Below are positions 45,615-55,490 of a stretch of DNA of 64,000 nucleotides, piece by piece (the stretch's first letter is position 1; each line of letters begins with the position of its first letter). Below the pieces are notes generated by a model, which did not search any database, was not told where the DNA came from, and worked only from the letters and a program-made list of their open reading frames with translations. Source of the stretch: Phyto melanocephala (lineage: Eukaryota; Arthropoda; Insecta; Diptera; Rhinophoridae); assembly GCA_941918925.1 (NCBI GenBank), contig OW799236.1, positions 100,952,562 through 101,016,561 of the forward strand. The letters are read 5' to 3'. The translations under genes and the position numbers were made by a program.

Positions 45615-46213
45615 GTTTCAATTCTTATTTATAACTTTATAACTTTTGCTTCCTGTGTGAAGGCTGCATATCCATATAGATTTTACTATGCACATAGATT
45701 TTGGTATGCATTTCTGTATAAAGTTTGGAAATTTCTTTGTATTGGAAATTTCCTTTTTTTAAGTTTTGTTTCTTTTATAGTTTTTTTTTCTCTCGACATT
45801 TATTATTCCGTTTTACACAAAGTCATAAAGTATTGTTTAAGAAAACGATTTCGTCTCGTTATGGCAATCACTTGCAAACTCATTCGGAATCTTCGTATTA
45901 TAACCCGCATAAATAAATTCGTTTGTTTTTTTGTGTCAATGCAACAAAGTCGTTATTTTAAAGGATACCATTTGTTTGAAATCCAAGGTTTCAAAAGTAA
46001 TAAAAAAAAACAGCGCTTACTCCTTGCTACTCTGTTCATTATAATCTTGCCGTCATCAAACATTTGCTTATATTTAATACAAAGTATGTGTTCAGTGTGC
46101 CCTATAGTAATTTGGAAAATAAAATATTCTGTAAATAAGTTCAAAAGGTATATATTAAAAAATTTAATTTTTCTAAATAATCATTTAATGCCAAAACTCG
46201 CTTGTCTATAAAA
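45615..46213 (+). CDS. Unrecognised 199-codon open stretch (hypothetical)
   Basis: The frame is open from just after the stop at 45612 to the stop at 46211-46213. There is no good ATG near its start; GTG at 45657 is the first start-like codon, and the first in-frame ATG is about 70 codons in. The product would be very hydrophobic at first (WKFLCIGNFLFLSFVSFIVF), then basic with a second hydrophobic segment (LLLATLFIIILPSSNICLYL), so two possible membrane segments. I recognise no family. In DNA this AT-rich a 199-codon stretch without a stop is uncommon, though the T-rich strand bias raises the odds. It could be an exon, a decayed receptor-like gene, or chance. Confidence 0.2.
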
Positions 46214-46355
46214 TATTTTATATTTGTTCAAAAAGGATATTTCTTACGCCTGTAAAAGATGCACGCGGAATATTCTAACATGTGAAACCATTTTTTTAAA
46301 GCAGAGCTATTTTACTAAGGTCAAATTACCTTATTTAAGATCACCATTAGCTTAA

Positions 46356-47200
46356 CCCTTATAGTACGGAGTCAGTTTATAGCACAATGTAAGGACTTTG
46401 CGTTATCTTATCCTTACGCACTTTATCTTGAATTCGGTTTAGCTAATTTGTGTCAAAAATTTAATAGACAAAGCCCCAGGGGCATGTTACCTTAGCACAG
46501 TGTCCACTCCTTGGTATTATTGGTAGTCAATGCTATAGAAGTATTATTAGCACCTAAGGCTGGGGCATAGGAGACTCCACAAATTAAATGTAAGTGCTAT
46601 GGGGCACCTCAGTCCAAAAAAGTTACTGGCTGTTACAAAGAACTCTGCAATTAGAATGGTCGACAATCACCAGTTGGTAATGCGAAATCGTATTCTAGTC
46701 TAGATAAAATGACTGTATGGACGTGTGACTAAGTGAAGAAGCGGATACCGCTGGGAAGCCACTATATTGCTGAGATGCAAATGGAGTTGAACCGAAACTT
46801 GAAATAATAGTGGTCTGAATCGATATTCTCCCACTCAACATACTACTTATATCAACCATATTCATAAAAATTCTAAAGGCCAACGTACAGCTTGAATAGC
46901 ACATGAGTATTATTTTTAAAGGTTATCGCCGTTGACTACTACTCTCTTAGTTCAATTATAGTTCATAATAATTGTATGTTTAATTTTTAGCGAACTTCGT
47001 TTAAAACAGAGTTGAAAAAAGATGTACCATCCAGTTCCATGATACCATAGATATAACCTTTGTAAAACAAAACAGCGAAGAATTTTCAAGCCGATGTTTT
47101 ATTAATTTTAATTCGATGGGTATGTTCGGTTGATGGCTTCTAAAAGTTCCCGAAACGATAAAACTTTTTGAAAAAAAAGAACTCTGCAAAATTATTACTT
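46356..47200 (-). pseudogene. piggyBac transposase relic, minus strand
   Basis: The minus strand at 47140-47001 reads SGTFRSHQPNIPIELKLIKH then RLENSSLFCFTKVISMVSWN and WMVHLFSTLF. It matches the piggyBac block GTxRxNRxxxP...LxxGxxxxxxxxxxxxxxW.D...VxxLST, which lies between the second and third catalytic Asp. Sequence further along (46904-46695) is open but not recognisable. TTAACCCTTATAG at 46352-46364 could be this element's 3' end, since piggyBac elements start CCC next to TTAA. It lies head to head with the plus-strand piggyBac relic that follows. Confidence 0.55.
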
Positions 47201-47548
47201 GTTAATCCCTATCAAATTTGATACCGGACTTTAAATCGAATCGTACACTTGCAGTTATGTCATTTTTTTAAATTTGAATTTATGTGTTATGACATTGCAT
47301 ATTGGTCTTACAGTAAGAAGTTGCTAAAAAATAATTAATTGGCAACATTGCTGAAATGATATAAAATTATGTATTTCCCCCGTACCAAATTCATAAGGTG
47401 TTTTTCGCTAACTTTCAGTGTTATAAAAATTTGTCTCATTTTGTTTTATCAAAAAATAAAAATATATTCATGGTTGGTGTGTATGCTGTTTTGACTATAA
47501 TATAGTTTTTTTTTTAAGTGACTGTTTTGTGCAAAGAAAATCGATTAT

Positions 47549-48733
47549 TTGCATAAGTATCAATTTTGATACTTCAGGCATTCCAGGCTTTGTGAAATCT
47601 AATTTGGTTAATTTTTTGTTTCTTTTGCATTTCTTTGTATTTATACACTTTCTTTGATTGGTTTGACGTTGAAGTTGAATTATCCATAATGAAGTCACAT
47701 GAAATCGAAGAATTTTTGAATCAACTAGATAATGGTGAAATTTCAGAGGATGAGACTAGTGATAATGAGGATGACATTGATTACATTCCGGACCAAAGAG
47801 AAGCTGATAATGATAATGATGATGTAGAAAATCTTTCAGCTGATTTTGCCTTAGATGCAGATCTGATTTTAACACAAAAATTTTTAGATAATTCACATAT
47901 AATCTCCATAGACTCAAATCCTTTAAAGAACTCCCGAAATATGGTTTGGAAAAGGGCAAATATGAATATTGTCGAAAATGCGTTTAAATTTTAAGGGAAC
48001 ACTATATATCCACAGCAAATTCTTGATTTGGAAACGCCTTTTCAGTTCTTTTCTTTTTTTTTATAGATGAAGAAATGTTAAAATTCCTTGTGGATGAGTC
48101 AAACAAGTATGCTTTTCAAAAGAACCCTAATTTCTCGGAACTTATTACTATTGCGGAATTACGTAAATTTTTTGGTATTCTTATATTTACTAGCGTTTAC
48201 CATTACCCATCTGTTAGGTCTTACTGGTTAAATAATGTAAAGTTTTATCCGATAGCACAAAGTAATAAACATAGCCAGATAGTAAAAAAGGAAGACCAAG
48301 CAATTATATTATACGTGAGGAAGTGCCACAATCATATAAAAGATCCCGGTCTGGTGTACAAGTTATACCTTCAACTGATGTGCGTTTTGATCGTGTTGGG
48401 CATGATAAAGCATTTATGAGCTCGCGAAATAAATGTAAATATGACAACTGTAGAAAGCTTACCTCTTGGATGTGCAAAAAATTTAAGGTATCTTTATGCG
48501 ACAACAAAAACAACCAGTGCTTCGCATTATTTAATGCTTGAATATATTTCAATTTACACCGTCTTATTTATTTTCCAAATGCCTAAGATATCAAAATTGA
48601 TACCTGCTTAAATTTTTAAAAAAAGTGTATAAAAAATGAATTCTTTTTTTATTATTTTTCCCTTTATCTGGCAAATAAAATGAACACATTAATAAAATTT
48701 TAAAATATATTTAAAAAATCAGGCTTCTAAGGG
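47549..48733 (+). mobile_element. piggyBac element, internally deleted, plus strand
   Basis: GTATCAATTTTGATACTTCA (47559-47578) and, inverted, GGTATCAATTTTGATATCTT (48603-48584) form subterminal inverted repeats continued by AGGCATT, each containing the palindrome TATCAAAATTGATA. The right end is TTCTAAGGG followed by TTAA (48734-48737). The left end could not be fixed and may lie upstream of 47549, where another piggyBac relic abuts. Between the repeats are the N- and C-terminal parts of a transposase but not its core. Confidence 0.65.
47689..48541 (+). pseudogene. piggyBac transposase, catalytic core deleted
   Basis: A first frame from ATG 47689 gives an acidic N-terminus (MKSHEIEEFLNQLDNGEISE and DETSDNEDDIDY), usual for piggyBac enzymes, ending ENAFKF before a stop. 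A second frame (48066-48250) carries EEMLKFLVDESNKYAFQ and ELRKFFGILIFTSVYHYPSV then SYW, the conserved DDE_Tnp_1_7 entry block. Then the sequence jumps to RSGVQVIPSTDVRFDRVGHD and the cysteine-rich end CKYDNCRKLTSWMCKKFKVS with LC...CF, the C-terminal zinc-binding domain. The middle with the three catalytic Asp residues is missing. An in-frame ATG 18 codons upstream (47635) also exists, but the acidic start at 47689 fits the family better. Confidence 0.75.
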
Positions 48734-48737
48734 TTAA

Positions 48738-49852
48738 CAAATTATTAGTAGTTGTGCTCAGCGAGATCTTTATTTACACCAGAAAGCTTTCCTGCATATG
48801 CTACACCTGCATTTTGTACAAATATGACGTTCCCATATTGGCCGATACCCAATTTTGATTTAATGTATTACCGAATGGACACTTTCCGCGAAACGCTTCT
48901 TTCTAATTGTTTCTCGATAATTATCTTGAAAAAAAAGGAGTAAATGGATTTAGGGAGTTGCCTAGAAGTAGTCGCAGATTATTAATATTGTATCTAACTT
49001 TTCTGTCTCGTTTCGAATTTCTATTTTTAATTATAAAATTGTTTATGCTTACACAATGCAAAAAATCTGTCACGTGACTTGGATGCAGTACGCATAATAT
49101 CCGTAATGGATTAGTCAGTATTCTATACCTTTCCTACATTTTCTCTTCTACAGTCCAATACTTCAGCTGTTTTAAGTACTTCGAGAAAGTCATTTCACTA
49201 GTATTTCGTTAATAATTTTAATTTTTTTTCAGGGGATATTTTTTATTGTAATTTTAAAAAATTATTTTGCCTTCTACGTTAGTATACTACATGCTAATCT
49301 ACGTGTTTTTGAAAATGGCTTTGAATAACAAACTCGATTAGACTTGACAGCGTAATATTCTGCATTCAAAGGAAAACCAACAATATTTTCACATTAATAT
49401 CAATATCAAAAATAATAGCATCTGCATTCAGTCGAAAAAAAATCAGGTATAAGACTAGATTTCTTACTATCACAACATGTATTTAAGGGTTCGTCCTCTC
49501 TGTTATTTATGTAATTTAAATGGTAATTTTTTATCGCTGAAATAATTTTTTGGTAAGCTTTTACATGCTTGTCTTCAAAAAAACGAAGAAGTACGGCGTC
49601 ATTTAGTATGCCATTTGGTACCAAACGGTACCGTTTGGGTACCCCAAAAAATTTCAAACACTCTCTCTCTCCCTCTCCATTCTCCAAAGGTTAAACAAGA
49701 CCATGAGGGAAAAATTATTACAGCATAAAGCGACTTTTAGTATTTTTATTAAGCTTTTATAAACTTCTTTTCTTTTCAAAGCAGAATATCTATATCAACA
49801 AATCCGCATACAACATTATATTGAAGCATATGATCTTGAAGAGCCTCTTTAA
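48738..49852. other. Spacer between piggyBac relics, with an unrecognised open frame
   Basis: A 93-codon minus-strand frame (49687-49406) starts next to a GAGAGA run and contains NDAVLLRFFEDKHVKAYQKI and CCDSKKSSLIPDF. Its composition is more protein-like than its surroundings, but I recognise no family. At 49617-49643 lies CCAAACGGTACCGTTTGG within GGTACC boxes, an 18-bp perfect palindrome. A plus-strand frame at 48752-48943 is likewise unrecognised. Confidence 0.4.
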
Positions 49853-51177
49853 CCCTACGGTCAATAACCAAAAAAATATACTTAAGTCAATGACCGGGTA
49901 CCTCCTTTCTAGATTTTCACACTTTTATATCAGAATTTGTACGTCGGAAAGATGTAAAAGTAAATGAAGTGTATGCCTGTATTGACATTTTAATAATGAC
50001 AGGTGCAAATCATTCATGTATGATAATACGAAAGATTTATAAGCCATTACATCTTATCCTCTTTACCGAGCAACAATGGCCATTAACAGATTCTTGTCAC
50101 TTCTACTTTGTATCCGATTTGACATTGCAAACACCAGAGCTGAAAGAATACTTATGGATAAAGCCGCGCTATTCCGCTATATATGGATAATGCTCAACGC
50201 ACTTCTTTCCGCACATTATAACCCCAGTGTAGAACTAAGAATCAACGAACAGCTCTTCCCATACCGCGGTAAAACGAAGTTCACCCAATACATACTCTCA
50301 AGCTAGCAAAATATGGGATACAATTTTAGTGGATTTCTGACTAGATAACTCCTATTCGCTCGAATGGCATCTATATACCGGAAAATCACCAATGGGTCGT
50401 GAGATACATCAAGGAAAAGCTCTCTCTCTCTCTCTCGATTAAGCGGAACATTTATAACAATAATGGGAACGCTTCGTAAAAATAAGCCTTACATTCCTGA
50501 TATAATGAAGGATAAAAACCAACCTATTGGATCCTCCATATTTGCCTTTCGACTCAGCAAGAAGCTTTGTATGCCTCTCATTAAGGAATGAGTTGCAAAT
50601 AGCAAATTTTTTTCGCTACTTTTCATTCCGATCTGCTATTTAATGCTATTAAGGTTATACGATAAATATAATATGTGAACAAGCATCGACCTCTAGCCGA
50701 AGTTCTGGAAAAAAGCCTATGGTACGTTCTTGTTTTTTGTGCCTTGCGCTACCAGAAAAAAGAAGAATAAAAACCAGAAAACCATGCAACTTTTGTGCCT
50801 TTACATAATATGTATGTATATCATTAAATATCTATGTCTACATATAGTGTTTTATGTAAGTAAAAGTTAATTGAAATTAAAAGGTTGTTAAAAAAAATTT
50901 GAATGCAAATAAAATGTAGTAAGTTGTAAGTAAAAACAAGTAAAAACTAGTAGGGTAAGGTGGTACCCGGTCATTGACTCGCGTAGGTGTCAAATGTAAA
51001 ACGATTTTAAACAAATATCTGGCTATATAATATATATTTTTTTTTTCATTTCATACTGTTTTTTAAAACCCAAATAATGTCGATTTGAAGTTTCATGTCC
51101 ATATTTTTACTGTGAAAGAATTAAGAGCACTTTTAAGTTGAAAAAGTTACCCGGGTACCCGGTTATTGACCGTAGGG
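49853..51177 (+). mobile_element. piggyBac element with perfect 17-bp inverted ends and TTAA duplication
   Basis: CCCTACGGTCAATAACC (49853-49869) is repeated inverted without mismatch at 51161-51177. TTAA stands on both sides (49849-49852 and 51178-51181). Inside each end a second block with GGTACC and TTGAC follows (49890-49902 and 50970-50990), as in piggyBac subterminal repeats. Length is 1325 bp against roughly 2.4 kb in complete piggyBac elements; what remains is the central transposase. CCCTACGGTCAAT also means the ends themselves contain the motif CGGTCA. Confidence 0.92.
49950..50591 (+). pseudogene. piggyBac transposase core relic
   Basis: Shifting frames give NEVYACIDILIMTGANHS (entry block), ERILMDKAALFRYIWIMLNA, then HYNPSVELRINEQLFPYRGK and TKFTQYILSS. 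In intact enzymes this reads DEQLVPFRGR...F.QYIPSKP. Continuing past stops: QNMGYNFSGF, the region like KYGIK, then GTLRKNKPYIPDIM with GSSIFAF. GTLRKNK is the signature just downstream of the second catalytic Asp. The catalytic Asp in 'DEQL' is Asn here (NEQL). The N-terminus and the zinc-finger C-terminus are missing. It is dead despite its perfect ends. Confidence 0.85.
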
Positions 51178-51690
51178 TTAAAGTAATGCCAAATTTACAC
51201 AAATCGGTCTTATTGCTGATCTTAAATATTTTAAATATTTTAAAAAGATCACTTCAGAGAAGTAAGAGCAAAAAAAACTCCTTTAGTTTCCGACACCATA
51301 AGCAAAAAAAAAATTTAACTCTTGCGCCACCTATGGGATAAAAAAAAGTCGAATATGTACTGCTTCAAATATTTTACGGCTTTAAATCTTTTACGTTTCC
51401 AGAGATAATGTTCTGTCAACAAATTAAAAAGAAAGGATATCTCAAATTAATGACAATATCTTAGTTCGTCTTTTGTATATCAATGCGGAATATAGAAAAG
51501 TAAAATAACAAGAAAAGGCTATGCCAATAAGACTTAAAAATACTTGCAGCTATAAAAATATAATGTTTTATACAATTCAACATCTTTATTTCCTTTTCTG
51601 TCCTCTTTCAGGCTTTCCGAATTCCTGAGTTTTACGTTCGTTAAAAAGTATTATACAGGAGTTCTAACATAGGAAATAAGTCGCTTTGAA

Positions 51691-52600
51691 TTTTAAGCCC
51701 GATAGAACTTGAAATTGTAAAAAATAACACAAAAAATTAAATTGTAATCAAAATTTTTTTTTATTCGAAAGATTAATACGTGACATTAACATTTGAAAAT
51801 GATTTCGGGCATATGGGCACCGCGGCTGTTCTTGACGAAGCGCATTCTGGACGTTCAATTTTATCGCAAAATTGTGTTCAGCGATGAGGCGCATTTTTGG
51901 CTTAACGGGTTTGTTTATAAGCAAAATTGCCGCATATGGAGCGAGACCAATCCACAAGAGACCCTACAGACTCCATTACATCCAGAAAAATGCACCGTTT
52001 GGTGCGGTTTTCATGCTGGTGGCATCATCGGACCTTATTTCTTCAAAAATGAGGCCGGAGCCTGCGTTACGGTCAATGGAGATCGTTACCGCACCATGAT
52101 CAATGATTTTTTGTTTGAAAATATGGATGACATTGATCCGGAGGAGACGTGGTTTCAACAGGATGGCGCTACGTGCCATACGGCGAACGCAACCATCGAC
52201 TTATTGAAATTTAAATTTTGCGATAAGTTGATTTCGAGAAATGGACCTGTCAATTGGCCTTCAAAGTCGTGCGATTTGACACCTCTCGATTATTTCCTGT
52301 GGGGCTACGTGAAGTCACTGGTTTATGCTGATAAACCAGCAACAATTGACGCCTTGCAGGCCAGCATTGTTCGTGTTATTCGTGACATACGGCCAGCAGT
52401 GCTCGAAAAAGTGGTCCAAAATTGGACGTCCAGAATGCGCTTCGTCAAGCACAGCCGCGGTGCCCATATGCCCGAAATCATTTTCAAATGTTAATGTCAC
52501 GTATTGATCTTTCGAATAAAAAAAAAATTTTGATTACAATTTAATTTTTTGTGTTATTTTTTACAATTTCAAGTTCTATCGGGCTTAAAAAAACACCCTT
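51691..52600 (+). mobile_element. Long-inverted-end rosa derivative, copy 2
   Basis: Same structure as copy 1 at 20719-21639. The left arm (51691-51862) is the inverted copy of the right arm (52417-52600), including antisense transposase C-terminal codons. The right end CACCCTT is followed by TA (52601-52602). The outermost ~13 bp of the left end (AAGGGTGTTTTTT in copy 1) are missing here and replaced by host sequence, so this copy cannot be cut out normally. The arm-core junction is clearest here: CGTTCAATTTT then ATCGCAAAATTGTG. The two copies look a few percent different, so they are recent. Confidence 0.9.
51793..52494 (+). CDS. DD41D transposase catalytic domain, 233-codon open frame (copy 2)
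   Basis: The frame opens in the left arm. The first ~22 residues (MKMISGIWAPRLFLTKRILD and on) are a by-product of the inverted C-terminal sequence. From FYRKIVFSDEAHFWLNGFVY the catalytic domain runs uninterrupted: FSDEAHF (first Asp), KCTVWCGFHAGGIIGPYFF, NGDRYRTMINDFLF, FQQDGATCHTA (second Asp), NWPSKSCDLTPLDYFLWG (third Asp, 41 residues after the second) and C-terminal helices to PEIIFKC. No DNA-binding helix-turn-helix is encoded. If expressed, it would be a DNA-binding-less transposase that could at most pair with or interfere with a full-length enzyme. Expression is unproven, as the normal promoter end has been replaced by the 3' end sequence. Confidence 0.8.
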   Translation: MKMISGIWAPRLFLTKRILDVQFYRKIVFSDEAHFWLNGFVYKQNCRIWSETNPQETLQTPLHPEKCTVWCGFHAGGIIGPYFFKNEAGACVTVNGDRYRTMINDFLFENMDDIDPEETWFQQDGATCHTANATIDLLKFKFCDKLISRNGPVNWPSKSCDLTPLDYFLWGYVKSLVYADKPATIDALQASIVRVIRDIRPAVLEKVVQNWTSRMRFVKHSRGAHMPEIIFKC

Positions 52601-52606
52601 TAGCTA

Positions 52607-52994
52607 AGCGGTGTCTCGAAATGCTTTTTACATTTTAAAATGTCTCCTAAATCTAGTTTTTTTCAAACAAAAAATACATTTTATTGGCGTTATGGAGAAA
52701 AATTTCTAAATTTTAAATTTTAAAAACCAAAGTTTCAAATTAAAATTTCTTTTGCAAAATTTCGCACTTTTTTCTTAACGCTTTGCATTAAACGTTGGAC
52801 GCACGTTTTACCGAAGTGTTTGATAGCTTTTTTCCAAATAAATCAAAATTTTTTTACATTTTCAGAAGCTTTCTTATTACCAAAGTATTGTTGACACTTA
52901 TAACTATCACACAGTGGAACAAAAAATTCATTAAATAATAATTGTTTGCGTAGTGCCCTGTAAAAAATGTAAAAAAGCATTTCGGGACAACGCT
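52607..52994. mobile_element. 388-bp MITE with TA duplication
   Basis: AGCGGTGTCTCGAAATGCTT starts it and the inverted end reads AGCGTTGTCCCGAAATGCTT, both continuing into TTTACATTTT (~30 bp of inverted ends with a few changes). TA stands on each side (52605-52606 and 52995-52996). There is no coding sequence. Its left end is only four bases from the TA of the long-inverted-end rosa element, so one of the two inserted next to the other. Confidence 0.82.
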
Positions 52995-54310
52995 TATATT
53001 ATTAACAAAAAATAAAAACGGCAACCCCTGCCACAGTAAAGCTAAGAAACGTAAGTATAAGGTGTTGTATTAAATCCTTAAAAAGTTACTGAAGTTAACT
53101 AACACATCTGTAAATGTATAAATCAATTTTATGGAGGGTGCATATTACTTTGTCTGAGCTATGATAAATATTTCCGCTTGTTTACCTTCACGTTTTCTGC
53201 TATTTCCATAAACTTATATATGCTACAACAACATACATATACACATAATCGTGTAGCTGGTGTTAGCGCGAAATATATATTGAATGCCTTTTTTGCATCA
53301 CTTCACAATTCAATCCAATCAAAAATTTTCAACTTTTTTTTTTTTTTTTTAATTCCCCCTTTATTGTTTACTGTCATTTGTTAGTAACGAACACTTCGTC
53401 ACCCTGTTCAGCATTTGTCATCGCAGCCATTTTCAACCATTCCTCAATACGATCATTTTGGATTTTCTGCAAAATTTTTTTCTTTTTTATGGATTAAGTT
53501 GTTATGCTGACATTTTTGCTTGCAACAAAACAAAAACAGCAGCTTGAGCAGTAGTTGTAATAATACAAACAGTTACATTGCAAAAACAGTAAAAGTAACA
53601 ACGACAACAACAACAATATCGTATGTTATATAAATCGTTTATTTCACATAAAAGACATTAAAATTTATGCACGTGTAAAGTGTACACTAAACTTGATTTA
53701 TATGGATTTATCTTTATATTTTTTCTTACTCCCTCTCTCCCGCTGCTCGCAATTCACATTTTTATAGGACCCTTTATATTTGTATGCATTTGTGTTTGTT
53801 TGCTTGTTTGTTTGCAGAAGTATTTATGCATGTGTGAATATCATAAAAAGATTATAAAGGTTATTCGCACTATAAAGTGATACGATGTTTGGGCACTTTG
53901 AGTTTTTTCTCTATAAAAAAAACACTATTAGTAATGATATATGGTGGAAATATGGTTTTAATAGTAAAAAATAAGGACATACATGTTAAAACCAAACATC
54001 CAAACAATGCATCCTACAAGGTTTAGCGTCATAAAATACATTCAGATTATTGGCTATAAAAGTTGTTAGTAATCGAATTATGGCATTAGGGGCTTTTTTA
54101 TTGTATTTTTACAATGTTTAATCTTACATTTGCAGTAACTAACAAAAATTTATAGGTACGTCAAACAATTGTTAGGAAATTTTTTTTAGGAAAACCACAT
54201 CCTTTATGATTTCAAAAATTTCAATCTGAATATAAGTAGCAAAAACAACACAAGGTAAGAGAATAAAATGTATCGAATTCTGTTTAAAAAAATAAGCTTC
54301 GTAAAAAAAT
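52995..54310. other. AT-rich stretch without recognised genes
   Basis: Chance-like frames of 60-70 codons rich in Phe and Leu, an (ACA)n-like region near 53590-53615, poly-T at 53334-53350. No gene recognised. Confidence 0.45.
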
Positions 54311-54500
54311 AAAAGGTTTTCCAATAAGAGTGATAAAATGTCTAAAACAAACATTCACTTATTGTTAAGGAAATTCAAATGTTTTTACTTAATATGAAGC
54401 ATGATCGATATAGTAAAGTTCTTAATAAAACGTCATTCAAATGGCCTCCATGACTTCTTCTGCAGGAATGAATTCACTGAACTTAATATTCAATCACTTC
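54311..54500 (-). repeat. Diverged repeat shared with 40134-40320, likely a transposon 3' end
   Basis: AAAGGTTTTCCAATAAGAGT begins the block. On the minus strand 54460-54430 reads SHGGHLNDVL, which fits the end of mariner transposases (RGGHLNDI/V), and FIPAEE lies just before it. I read it as the 3' end of a mariner-type element whose remainder is decayed or lost. Confidence 0.45.
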
Positions 54501-54744
54501 TTCCAATTTCACCAATCCCACTGAGAAAATGATAATTTCGTTGAAAATATATTTTGATGCGTCAATCTGAACTATACCATATGCTCTTACACCGATATAT
54601 ACAGGGATATTCCAAACTACCATTAGGGTTTGAATGTTTAATAATTTTTTTAATCAAAATAAATTATTATTTTTGTTTCGAAATTTTATGAAGAAATCTA
54701 GGGTCACTAAAATAAGAACAATACACATCAGAACAGCTATCAAA

Positions 54745-55490
54745 ACTTGTTGAATTTAATTTTAAAAATCAGTGGTCAATTGTTTGGATGCAACTTGCTT
54801 ATCGCCGATTTTTTAAAGTGCGTACTGGACCTTCAGCACCAACAATAAACCGCCCGGTTGAAAATTTTCCACAACGTGATACAGCAAAATACCTTACATG
54901 TACCGAAAGGCCACATACGGTTCACACGGTAGAAAATATCCAATGTGTTGTGGATCGTGTGCAGATAAGTCTAGGCACATCACCAAGTAGACATTTGGCA
55001 AAACTGGGGCTATCGCCGAGTTCCGTTCGGAGGATTTTGGTCGCATTGCACATGTTTCCGTATAAAGCTCAACTTGTGTAAGAATTGCAGAATTTAGACT
55101 ACCAACAACGGCTTGATTATACCATTTTATTCTGACACAAAGCAGAAGAAAATCGCGATTTCTTTAACAATTTGATAATGAGCGACGAAGACCATTTCAA
55201 TTCGAATGGTTTCGTAAAAAAGCAAAATTCCAGGATATTGACTATTGGTGATTCAAGAAAATTCCATTAGCAATAATTACACCCTATTAAATGTACAGTG
55301 ACGTGTGGTGTATTATCCAAAAAGATTATTGGTCCATATTCCTTTAAAAATGCATATGGCGGTTTATTTACGATTAATGGTGCTGAATATCGAACGATGC
55401 TGTACCATTTTTTGAGACAGAAAATCAACGATGACGATGACTATTTATTTTTGACTTATCATGTTTTTATAAATAATAAAGGGAGTTAAA
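54745..55490 (+). pseudogene. Mariner-type transposase relic with its N-terminal half
   Basis: This relic keeps the part the others have lost. QWSIVWMQLAYRRFFKVRTG and PSAPTINRPVENF are the first helix-turn-helix (normally PSAPTINRxVxNF). ERPHTVHTVENIQCVVDRVQ is the linker (PRTVRTPENI). TSPSRHLAKLGLSPSSVRRI and LHMFPYKAQLV form the second helix-turn-helix (normally LGLSxxSVRRIL...LHMHPYKxQLV). After frameshifts come IMSDEDHFNSNGFVKKQNSR (first catalytic Asp) and IIGPYSFKNAYGGLFTINGA with EYRTMLYHFL, then it ends at NDDDD. The part with the second and third Asp is missing. It has many stops, so it is dead. Confidence 0.8.
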
